Below are positions 26,200 through 35,100 of a stretch of 64,000 bases of DNA, piece by piece. Below the pieces are notes generated by a model. It was not told the DNA's origin, ran no database searches, and was given only the letters and a program-made list of their open reading frames with translations. The position numbers were made by a program, and so were the translations under genes. Origin of the DNA: Myxococcales bacterium (GTDB taxonomy: Bacteria > Myxococcota > Polyangia > Polyangiales > Polyangiaceae); NCBI GenBank assembly GCA_003151595.1, contig PLXW01000017.1, positions 7,855 to 71,854 on the forward strand, in the 5' to 3' direction. How positions within the stretch are numbered: the stretch's first letter is position 1; each line of letters opens with the position of its first letter.

Positions 26200-27080
26200 T
26201 GCCCACCATCCAGGAGACTGAAGCACCCATTGGTGCGCGCGTTCTGGAAGACGAAGTTGAGCGCCGACCCGCAATACCCGTGATACTCGGTGTCGAACTG
26301 TGTGTAGTTGGTGAGCGCCGTCTGCACCGAGCTGGGAGTGGCCTGGAGCGCCGCCAGCTCCTCTGTCGCGCACGGACCACCGGCGTCGACGATGCAGTCG
26401 GAGGCGGTCGCGTCTCCGCACAGACACTCCGCGGGATTCTGCGCGGAGCCGCAGCCGGTGCGCATGGCGCAGGCGTAGAGGTCCAGACAGAGCGTGTACG
26501 TCGAGATCCCGGCGCCGGGTCCTTGCGCGGCCACGCCGGAGTCAGCGCACCAGTTGCACGCGGGGAGAAACGGAAAGTCGCCCGTGCCGAAGCCGCTGGC
26601 CTGCGAGGTCAGACAGTTGTCGACCGCCGTGTTTCCCAGCCAACCGTACGTCGCGCACGCGCTCCCGTCCGACGCGGGGATTTCGCCGCCGTCGTCGCCG
26701 TAGACAGCCGGTATCTGATTCACTTCGGCGCCGGCCGGTACGGGCATGCCGTCGGGGCCCACGGGAATGAACGGAGCGCATGTCGGCCACGGATAGCCGG
26801 CGCCTGCGCCGGTGTCCGGCGGAGCCACCACGTCGGGGAGCGCGCGATCGGCGTAGGTGATCGACACGTCGAACAATCCATCGAGCTCGGCGGCGTCGAG
26901 CGTCGCGCCGGCGTCGCTCCCGTCGCCCATGCTCAACCCTTCACGGCCTGAGGTGCCGCCACACGTGATGCTCGCGAACAGACCGATCGCGCAACAGACG
27001 ATCGCCGCGAACGCGCGGAGACCGATCCGGCTTCTCCTTGCGACGCGCGCCCGACTCCTCGTCCCGTCGTTGCCAACCAT
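26196..27080 (-). CDS. Cys-rich surface lipoprotein, distant family member
   Basis: A 294-aa protein with a long Arg-rich N-terminus, then a hydrophobic stretch ending in lipobox FASITC (C40). The mature region has paired Cys in CNWCADSG, CLDLYACAMRTGCG, CLCGDATASDC and a C-terminal ARTNGCFSLLD. The C-x-C-G and the Asn-rich end are reminiscent of the domain in 25138-26199 and 30261-31838, at much lower similarity. The stop overlaps the TTG start of the next gene downstream, so the pair are probably co-translated. Function unknown. Confidence 0.65.
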   Translation of the reverse strand: MVGNDGTRSRARVARRSRIGLRAFAAIVCCAIGLFASITCGGTSGREGLSMGDGSDAGATLDAAELDGLFDVSITYADRALPDVVAPPDTGAGAGYPWPTCAPFIPVGPDGMPVPAGAEVNQIPAVYGDDGGEIPASDGSACATYGWLGNTAVDNCLTSQASGFGTGDFPFLPACNWCADSGVAAQGPGAGISTYTLCLDLYACAMRTGCGSAQNPAECLCGDATASDCIVDAGGPCATEELAALQATPSSVQTALTNYTQFDTEYHGYCGSALNFVFQNARTNGCFSLLDGGH

Positions 27081-27201
27081 CGAGGGGCGCTATGCCACCG
27101 ACACGAACGGTCGAATGAGACATCTGGGCAAACACCCGGATCGTTCCGCGAGGCGCGTTCGCGCTCCACGGGAATCCGCTAGCGGCGCGTGAACCAAGAG
27201 G

Positions 27202-30042
27202 TCATGGCGAGTGACCTGCCATGGGAATGACTGGATTCGTCCACTGGCTCGGCAGCGGTGCGCAGAGTCCGTCGAGCGCGGTCACGGCGATCGATCCCTG
27301 GTCGCTCCACGATCCGCTCGCCGACGGCGGGATGAACTGCGCGACGATCGACGTCGTCCCGTTCGCGGCGACGGTCGTGGGGTTGCTTCGAAGCCCGAAG
27401 ATGCTCGGCTGCAACACGCCGTGAAGGGCGACCGAGGCGGCGGCGTTGCCCGTATTTTCCACGGCCGTCGTGATCGTGGCGATCGCGCCGGGCGAGACCG
27501 CGCCGAACGTCCAGGCGGCGGAGAGCGGCGTGTCGGCGATGACGGCGCCGCGCGCCTGCATGACGAGCTGAACGACGTGCGGCGCATCGAGCGGCGCATC
27601 GGTGGTCACGGTGAGCGTGTCGACGAACGGCGAGGCGTCGTTGGGATTGGAAACCGTGGCTGGAATCGCTCTCGGCGTGACCACCAGAGTGGTACTTCCA
27701 GCAATCGGAATCGCGAGCGGCAACGCCGGCCCCGCTCCCGCGAACCCGAAATAGCTGCTCGCGCCCGCGCCGAACGTGAGCGCAGTGACATGTAGACCCT
27801 GATTCCCGGCGTTGGACACTGTGAGGGTCTGAGCGAGCCCCGTCGCGCCACAAGATACGAAGCCGTTGGGGTCGCCGGGATCGGTCCCGAAGGCGAGCGT
27901 CGTGGCCGAGAGCTCGGTCGCCGCGGCGGTACCCGCGCCGGTCAATTGAAGCGGCGGCGGGAGCGGCGTGCAGAGCGCGTCCGAGGTGGTGACGGTGAGC
28001 GTCGCCGGATACGACGTCGCCGCCGCGGGCGCGAACGTGACGTCCTCCACCGACGTCGCGCTTCCCGGCGCGATCGCGTACGCCTGCGCACCGCTCCCAT
28101 GCAACGTGAACGAGAGCGCCGGTGGATCCGACCCGGCGTTGGCCGCGTTGACCATCGTGATCCCTTGCGTGAGCTCGGTGCCGATCGGGAGCTGTCCAAA
28201 CCTGAGCGGCGACGAGGAGCCGAACGAGAGCTGATCCCCCAGCGGCGTCTCCCCCAGCGTGACGACGTGCGGCGGATCGAAGGGAACGTCCGTTGTCACC
28301 ACGACCTGCGCGGCGAACGACGACGGATCGGTGAGCGTCGTGGGCGACGGAATCGCCGTCGCGGTCACTGTCACGATCGCGCTCGCGCCGGGAGCCAGGA
28401 GTCCGGGGGGCGGGTTCGCGGAGAGCGAATATTTTCCTGCACCCGCACCTGTCACGCTCCCCAGCGTCCAGTTCATGTTGGCGTTGCCGCCGTTCTCGAT
28501 CAGGAACGTCTGAGAGGCCGGTGCGGCGCGTCCACACTCCGCGGCGAACGCGAGCGAGGTCGGGCTCACGTTGGGTGCTGCGCCGCTGACGCCCGACAAG
28601 GGAATGGGCGCGGGGAGCGGGCTGCACAACGCCCCCGTCGCCGTCATGGCGATGCTCCCCGTGGACGTCCCGCCCGAGCGCGGCGCGAACACGGCCATCT
28701 CGGACTGCGAGCCGTTCCCGGCGATCGCGAAGGCCGGGCTCGAGACCGTGAACGTCGGCGAAGGGGTCGTGACCAACGTGACGCTGGCCGCGGCGGTCCC
28801 GGTGTTGACGACGCCGAAGACCTGCGCGACCGAGCCGAGCAACGGGACGGCGCCGAAGCTCCCGAAGTTCGGCGCGCCCGACGTGTCGAACGCGAGGATC
28901 GCTCCGTTGGGCTCCTCGGTGAGCGTGATCTCGTGAGGAGAAGAGTCGGCGTCGGTCGCGATGAGGAGGGTCGCCGTGATGGGCTCGGCCGAGGCGAGCG
29001 CGGGGACGGCGGGGGCATCGACCGTGATATCGAGCGATCCGCCGTTGGCGAAGATGGCGCGACCGACCTTGGCGTTGGTGGTGAAACCCGGCGCGCCGGC
29101 GAGTGTGACCGCGGTGAGATGGGCGTCGACCGTCGCCGAGTTCGTGATCGTGAACGAGCGCTCCGACGGCGCCGACCCACCGCAATCGGCCGGGCCGAAG
29201 TCGACCAACGCCGGCCAACCCGCGCTCTCCCCCGTGGTGGCGCGGGCCGAGAACGTGACCGCGGCCAGACTCCGGCTGCACAGCGTGCCGGTCGCCGTGA
29301 TCGACGCGCTGGCGCGCACGACGCTCGTATCGGTCGCCGCGAAGCTGGATTGCATCGGCCACGGTTCGCCGGCGGCCAGCGTGACTTCGGTAGTACCACC
29401 GAGCGAGAAGCGCGGGTCCGAGGGCGCACCGACCGTGAACGTCGCGCTCGCGTTGCCGGCGTTGACGAGCGTGACGCCCAGCGACGCCAGGTAGCCCACT
29501 TCGGTGAGCGGGAACGCGAACGTGCTCGGCTCCCCCTGCGCGAACGCGAGCGACGCGCCGCTGGGCGTGACAGAGAGCGGAACGTCGAAGCTCGCCTGGT
29601 TCGAAGCGCCGATGGACAGCGAGAGAGTGCCGACGATCGGCACGCCGGCCGTCGCCGACGTCGGGACGTTGGTCGTGAGGGTCAGCGTCGCGGTCGCGCC
29701 GGTGTCGAGAGTGAAGACCGCAGGGTTCACCGCAAACGCAGCGCCGGTGGTCGACGCAGAGACTCCGACCGGTTTGCTCCCGCCGTTGTGCAAGGTGAGC
29801 GCGCTCGTCGCCGCGCTCGCGCCGCAGGCCACGGTGGAGAAGTCGATCTGGTCGACCGAGAGCGCGATCGACGCCCCTTGCGCGATCGGCGCCGGCGTCG
29901 CGAGCCCGCCATCGTCGGCACCCGACGCTGCGTCGTCGCCCGCGTCTGCGAAGGGGATGAACACGTCGTCGCGCGCGCAACTCACGGTCGCAGTCCCACC
30001 GCAAACGGTGAGGAGCGCCAGAGTGACGACGAGGTAGCGCAT
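27202..30042 (-). CDS. Giant ASH/HYDIN-type Ig-repeat lipoprotein, 8 repeats
   Basis: A 946-aa secreted protein starting at ATG 30042 (MRYLVVTLALLTVCGG), with a possible lipobox Cys at C22 (TVSC) and an Asp/Ala/Gly linker. The rest is eight Ig-like repeats of about 110 residues. Odd repeats contain a strand with CG (DFSTVACGAS, DFGPADCGGSAP, AFAAECGRAAP, VSCGATGL) and even repeats start with GA-x-L-x-F and FG-x-x-P. Each pair ends with LC-x-x-LP-x-x-x-x-LSG-like sequence. This matches ASH/SPD-2/HYDIN and choice-of-anchor D domains, used for adhesion or scaffolding. The paralogue at 39559-43221 has ten repeats. The upstream ATG at 30105 is less plausible. Confidence 0.8.
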   Translation of the reverse strand: MRYLVVTLALLTVCGGTATVSCARDDVFIPFADAGDDAASGADDGGLATPAPIAQGASIALSVDQIDFSTVACGASAATSALTLHNGGSKPVGVSASTTGAAFAVNPAVFTLDTGATATLTLTTNVPTSATAGVPIVGTLSLSIGASNQASFDVPLSVTPSGASLAFAQGEPSTFAFPLTEVGYLASLGVTLVNAGNASATFTVGAPSDPRFSLGGTTEVTLAAGEPWPMQSSFAATDTSVVRASASITATGTLCSRSLAAVTFSARATTGESAGWPALVDFGPADCGGSAPSERSFTITNSATVDAHLTAVTLAGAPGFTTNAKVGRAIFANGGSLDITVDAPAVPALASAEPITATLLIATDADSSPHEITLTEEPNGAILAFDTSGAPNFGSFGAVPLLGSVAQVFGVVNTGTAAASVTLVTTPSPTFTVSSPAFAIAGNGSQSEMAVFAPRSGGTSTGSIAMTATGALCSPLPAPIPLSGVSGAAPNVSPTSLAFAAECGRAAPASQTFLIENGGNANMNWTLGSVTGAGAGKYSLSANPPPGLLAPGASAIVTVTATAIPSPTTLTDPSSFAAQVVVTTDVPFDPPHVVTLGETPLGDQLSFGSSSPLRFGQLPIGTELTQGITMVNAANAGSDPPALSFTLHGSGAQAYAIAPGSATSVEDVTFAPAAATSYPATLTVTTSDALCTPLPPPLQLTGAGTAAATELSATTLAFGTDPGDPNGFVSCGATGLAQTLTVSNAGNQGLHVTALTFGAGASSYFGFAGAGPALPLAIPIAGSTTLVVTPRAIPATVSNPNDASPFVDTLTVTTDAPLDAPHVVQLVMQARGAVIADTPLSAAWTFGAVSPGAIATITTAVENTGNAAASVALHGVLQPSIFGLRSNPTTVAANGTTSIVAQFIPPSASGSWSDQGSIAVTALDGLCAPLPSQWTNPVIPMAGHSP

Positions 30043-30200
30043 GGGCGCAGCACCCTTTGTTGCAAACAGGGACGCTCCGCAACGGCGGCGCGCGAGACTC
30101 GGCAAGAAGTAGCTTGGTACTCACTCGAACGACGCGCGCCGTTCAGTGTCGTTCGCGAACGTCGCGGAAAACTCGGCAAGACTTCATGAGACAAAATGAA

Positions 30201-30232
30201 CGAGAGGGCACCGGTCGCCCGGCACCCTCTCG
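30201..30232 (-). terminator. Rho-independent terminator after the 30261-31838 gene
   Basis: An inverted repeat CGAGAGGG...CCCTCTCG with a further CCGG pairing forms a strong stem 29 bp beyond the stop codon. In the minus direction it is followed by the T-rich tract TTCATTTTGTC. It fits a terminator for the Cys-rich lipoprotein gene and separates it from the ASH lipoprotein gene downstream. Confidence 0.7.
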
Positions 30233-30260
30233 CGTTGTCGTGGAATCGTTCAGACTCCGA

Positions 30261-31838
30261 TCAGTGCAGGCACTGACCGCAGTTGTTGCTGATGGCGCTC
30301 TGGAAGATGTTGTTCGCCACACCCGACGCGAGCGTCGTGGAGGTGAAGTTCTTCAAGATGTCGAGGCCGTCGTTCTCGGCGAGGCCGAGCCCGGCGGCTT
30401 CCTGGTTGTCGCACGCGCCGTTGGCGGCGTTCGACGTGCCGACGTTCGCGCACGTTCCGCTAATGGGAGCCGTGCCGCAGTAGCACGACGAGACCGCGCT
30501 CCCCGAGACGCTGCCGCCCCACGCGCACGAGTTGGCGAGGATGCAGGAGAGGGTCGCCGTGCACGAAGCCTGGTTCGCGCTCGGCAAGTCGCCGCACTCG
30601 TGGCCGACGTCGTGGAAGGTCACATCGTCGAGCCCGCCCGCGTTGAAGACGCAGGTGTAGCAACCCGCGGCCGGGTCGGCGCCAGGCGCCGTGGCGAGGC
30701 CCTTGGTGATGTCTTGCTGAACGAGGGCCGCCTCGGTCGGCGTGCAGAGGCCGCCGGTGCTCCCCTGGCACTGGACGCATCCGGTCTGACCGGCGGTGGT
30801 GCAGGGCAGGAGGCCGGTGCAGCAGAAGTTGCCGGCGCCGTCCTTCAGCGTGCCGGAGTTGGACTGACCCGCCGGGCACGTGCCCGCCGCCGTGTTGGGA
30901 GTGGCTTCGACGCCGCTACCCACGCCCTGGCAGGGAGCCGCCGAGCAGCAGAAGTTGCCGGACGAATCCTTGAGCGTGCCGCTGTTGACCGACGGCGCGG
31001 GGCAGGTGCCCGTGGCCGAGTTGGGAGAGGCCTCGACGCCCGTACCGACACCCTGGCACGGCGGGTTTCCGCACGTGATGGTGAGGGTCGTGGTGCTCGA
31101 CGCGGCCGGGCAGGTCGCGCCCGCCGGGAGGACGCCGTCGCCGACGTTGAGCGTGATGGTCACGGTCTGCGGAGCGGCGGGACAGGTGTAGTTGGCCTGC
31201 GACTGCGAGGGCGTATCGATCGAACCGGCGGACGCGGTCCATGCGTACGTGACGCCAGCGGCGTTCGGGCCGACGGCTCCTGCAGCGAGAGCGACGACGC
31301 CGCCCGTGACCGCCGCAGCGGGCTGCGCGCTGGCCGAGGTCCAGGTCGCGCAGTCGACCGGCGTGCCGTTGACGAGCACGCCGCCCGAGTTCGCGCCGCC
31401 GTCGGCGGAGGTCGACGTGCAGGTCAGGAACACGTTCACGTCGGTCGTCGTCTGCGCGGTGACGGTGAACGGCGACGACGTGCCAATGCACGAGATCGCG
31501 CCGTCGGGCGACGTGGCGGAGAGCGTGATCGTGTATCCGCTCCCGGCCGCGACGTTCGGAATGAAGAAGCTGATGGTCGTGGCCGCGGCCGGAACCGAGT
31601 ACGTGCCGGTCTTCACGACCGTCGCGCCCTGGTTGATCGTCCAGTTCACGCTGGTGATGGTCTCGCCGCCCGGAAGCGTGAGGTCCATTCCGATCGTACC
31701 GAGCGCCTGATGACCAGGACCTTGCCCGCCGTTGTTGCCGGAATCGTTCTGCGAGCTGCTGCAGCCGCTCATCGACGGCGCGGCGATCGCCACCGCGAGA
31801 CCGAAGATGATTGCACTGCCAATGACGGATTTCTTCAC
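30261..31838 (-). CDS. Cys-rich surface lipoprotein, CTTAG/CVQCQ family member 2, with a duplicated 43-aa unit
   Basis: A 525-aa lipoprotein. The GTG at 31838 is preceded by a strong GGAGG, which fixes the start; the lipobox ends PSMSGC with C26. The N-terminal half is beta-rich (DLTLPGGETITSVNWTINQG) and looks Ig-like. At about residues 260-345 a 43-residue unit occurs twice (CQGVGTGVEASPNSATGTC and CQGVGSGVEATPNTAAGTC, each ending FCC). The C-terminal domain matches that of the 25138-26199 protein (CVQCQ, CTPTEAALVQQDIT, NDGLDILKNFTSTTLASG). A terminator follows the stop. It diverges from the cytochrome gene at 32149. Function unknown. Confidence 0.75.
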   Translation of the reverse strand: MKKSVIGSAIIFGLAVAIAAPSMSGCSSSQNDSGNNGGQGPGHQALGTIGMDLTLPGGETITSVNWTINQGATVVKTGTYSVPAAATTISFFIPNVAAGSGYTITLSATSPDGAISCIGTSSPFTVTAQTTTDVNVFLTCTSTSADGGANSGGVLVNGTPVDCATWTSASAQPAAAVTGGVVALAAGAVGPNAAGVTYAWTASAGSIDTPSQSQANYTCPAAPQTVTITLNVGDGVLPAGATCPAASSTTTLTITCGNPPCQGVGTGVEASPNSATGTCPAPSVNSGTLKDSSGNFCCSAAPCQGVGSGVEATPNTAAGTCPAGQSNSGTLKDGAGNFCCTGLLPCTTAGQTGCVQCQGSTGGLCTPTEAALVQQDITKGLATAPGADPAAGCYTCVFNAGGLDDVTFHDVGHECGDLPSANQASCTATLSCILANSCAWGGSVSGSAVSSCYCGTAPISGTCANVGTSNAANGACDNQEAAGLGLAENDGLDILKNFTSTTLASGVANNIFQSAISNNCGQCLH

Positions 31839-32148
31839 GGTTACCTCCGAAAAAGTTTTCGTGGACTAGGAGCGCGGTTGAGGCCCCGCCGGAGGGGAAC
31901 CCGGGCAGCGGCGACGCGCGGCCTTGTTCAAGACCCGAGCCACGCGCGCTCACAGGGCAATTCCCGGCAGATCGGGCCGCGGAGGCCCGGCGATCCTCCG
32001 ATTCCAGGAGGCGCATTCCGAATTCCGGAATTCCGCGAAACTCGATCACCCCTGGAGCATTGCAAACGTGATGGGGAGTTCACCGCGTTGTCGCGGGAGC
32101 CCGCAGACACGATGGTAAGTACCCGCGCCCCTGAGGAGCCTGAGGAGT
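31839..32148. other. Divergent intergenic region with palindromic ATTCC motifs
   Basis: These 310 bp separate the divergent Cys-rich lipoprotein and cytochrome genes. They contain several ATTCC elements and a perfect 14-bp palindrome GAATTCCGGAATTC at 32020-32033, about 130 bp from the cytochrome start. The region also has the ribosome site of the lipoprotein gene next to 31838. Promoters for both genes must lie here, but I cannot assign -35/-10 boxes with confidence. Confidence 0.6.
32020..32033. promoter_or_regulatory. Palindromic candidate operator GAATTCCGGAATTC
   Basis: A perfect 14-bp dyad in the divergent promoter region, flanked on the left by another ATTCC. Perfect dyads with AT-rich arms stand out in this GC-rich background. 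It may be a regulator site for the cytochrome gene; there is no direct evidence for the regulator. Confidence 0.4.
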
Positions 32149-35100
32149 GTGAGTCGCATGGTCGTTCGGCACGGAAGCGCGCTCTTCATCTTCGTGCTCG
32201 CCGTGATCGCGATCGCGAGCTGTGCCCAGGAAGAGTATCCGGCCGATCTCTGGAACGCGCAGCACCCCGCGCATGCCGGCGGCGACCTCGACGCGACGGC
32301 TCCGATTGCGCGCGCGTGTACCCAGGCGCGCGCGACTCCTCTTCCTCAGCGGCAGGTTGCCATGTCGGCCAGCACGGGCTCGGGCGGCACCGTGGTGCTC
32401 GTGTCGGATCTGTTCGATCGCTTCAACTCCGTCTGCGGGTCGTGTCACGGCCCGGCGGTCGATCCGCCCGGCAACGGCGGGTTTCAGATCCAGACTCCGA
32501 CTGACTTCTCGCGGATGATGACTGCGGCGGTGCTGGCCCACGTCACTTCGAACGTGGCCTGCCCGTACACGCCGAGCGCATCGAACCCGGTCGACCCGAT
32601 GCCTCCGTGCAGCAGCCCCAACGGGATGCTCTATTCGCAGCGACCGCCGACCGATCCGGTGCGCCAGTTCGCGGAGCTCGTTCAGGCGTGGTTGACCGCC
32701 GGGAGCCCGCTGTCGTTCACGCCGCAGTCGGCCACGGCACCCGCGTCGTCGACGCCGCCCGACGCGGGCGCGGGTGCGCTCTCGCTGACGCCGGCGATCG
32801 GGACGGACCTGACCAACCTGGGTAATTGCATTCCGACAACGCCCCTCTTCGCGACGGAGACGAAGAAGAGCGCCGCGCTCGACGCGATGTTCGCCAGCCT
32901 GTCGGCGGCGCCCGGCGGCAGCGCGGCGGACATGATCGGGCTCCCCGAGCACCTGAATCAGACCGATCTCTTCACGCTCGACAGCGAAGATCTCGCGCAA
33001 TACGGCGTCGTGGCCTACGCGCCCGGCTACCCCTTGTGGTCCGACAACGCCGGCAAGCTCCGGTACGTGCGCGTCCCACGCGGCACCTCGATTCAGTTCG
33101 ACAAGACCTCGCAGACGTTCGGCATCCCGCCCAACACCCGTTTCTACAAGACGTTCATGAAAGAGGTCGTCGACACCGACGGCAGCTTCCGATGGCGCAA
33201 GATGGAGACGCGGCTCATCGTCTCTCGCCCTGACGTGACGGCCTCCGACGGCACGGTCACTCACAATGCGCTCTTCGGCACGTACCGATGGAGCGACGAC
33301 GAATCCGACGCCGCGCTGGTCGAGACCCCTCTCAAGAGCGGGCGCCCGTTCGCGGACACGGTCTTTCTGTACGACGTGGACGAGCCGATGGCGGCCGCCG
33401 TGCTGAAGGGCGCTCCCGCGGCGCCGGAAGAGGCGCTGCTCGAGGCGCAGGCCGCTCGTCACTATGCGATCCCGTCGAGCGACCGATGCGTTCAGTGCCA
33501 TATGGGGAGTCAGAGTCAGAGCTTCGTTCTCGGCTTCATCCCTCTTCAGATCGCGCGCCGCGCGGTCGGGACCGGCGGGGTCATCGAGTCGACCGGGCCC
33601 GACGAGCTCACGCAGCTCCAGCGCCTGATCGACTACGGCGTGATCTCTGGAATCGGATCGCTCGACGACGTGCTCCCTCTGGAGAAGTCCGAGGGGTCGC
33701 GCGTCCCGCGCAACGACTACGAGCTCATCGCCCAGGGGTACGTGCTCGGGAACTGCTCGCACTGCCACAACCCGAACGGGCTCCCGACGGTTCAGAACCC
33801 GGTGCTGAAGAACGTTCTCAACTTCCTCCCAAGCGCGAACGGCGGCCTCTTTCAGTTCCCGCTCGAGCGCTACAGCCCGCGGATCGGGCGCGGCCCCTCG
33901 GGCTCGACCCCTATCCCGTACATCACACCGTCGCTCGTCGATCTCCCACGCGTCAATCCGAGCTCGGGGGACCAGGCGGCCGACATCTTCACGCAAGGGA
34001 CCGGGCCGGACGACGCCTTCTGGCTGATCTATGCACCGTGGCGCAGCCTCATCTACCGCAACGTCGACAACGCCTTCGCGTACACCGACGATCTCGCGCT
34101 CTACCCGCACATGCCGATGAACACCCCCGGCTACGACCCGCGGGCCAAGCAGATCCTCAGCGACTGGATGGTGAGCATCCCCGCCGTGCGCAAGCACCCC
34201 GAGGTCGCGGAGTATGCCTATCAAACCGACGGGTCGAGCGGTCACAACATCGGAAGCCCGGTCGTCGATACGACCCCGCAGCCCTACGTCGAGCTTCACC
34301 CCGGCGATCCCGGGTACGACGGCGCCGCCGCGGCCGCGCAGCAGCGGCTCACGGTGCTTCATACGGGGACGAACCCTGCGATCACCTTGGGCGCAGGGAG
34401 CACGACGTTCTCGCGATACGCCGACACGGGCGAGACGGGTGACATCCTCGACCCGACCGTGCTGGCCGATCCCGTGTGCAGCCCGATCCCCGCTGGTGAT
34501 CGCACGCTGAATACCTATCCGTTCGCGGAGCACCCTCACTGGGTCAATACGGATCTCAGCCAGCCGCCCGGGCAGTGGGCTCCGCGTCAGGGAAACTGGA
34601 TCGACGTGCTCGTCGAACAGCACATCCCGCCCGCTTCGCGCGGGTGCAGCAGCCCCGCGGGGGCCCAGGCCGCGTACGCCGATCAAGTGATCGCCGTCGG
34701 CCTCCTTCAGAGCGCGACGCTCGATCAGGTTCGTTCGTACGTGACGACGCCGGTCCCGTTCGGGCTATGGCAGCAACAGAGCGGTTGCCACTTCGACGGC
34801 GTTCCGACGGCGGGCTCTTTCACGGGAGCGCAGCGCCCGCACTGGATGGACGTGTCGAACGCCCCCGCCGACGCGCCGGTCTACTCGGAGTCACCGGGTG
34901 CGGCCGTGTTCAAGATGATCTGTATCAACTGTCACGGACCCAAAGCGGACTCCAACGGACGCCTCGCTCAAAATCTGGCGACGATGACGGGAGGCCTCGC
35001 CGAGGTCGCCGACTTCCGTGACGGGCTCTTCGGTCCTGTCGGCGCGGCGGAGACCTCGAGCAATCGTCACTCGGTCTTCGGCGTTCTCCCCGCGGACGCG

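Noticed and set aside
27946..30189. 747-aa plus-strand frame opposite the ASH lipoprotein gene
   Set aside because: Arg/Gly-rich shadow of a high-GC coding strand; no domain, no signal peptide, and the minus-strand frame has clear repeats.
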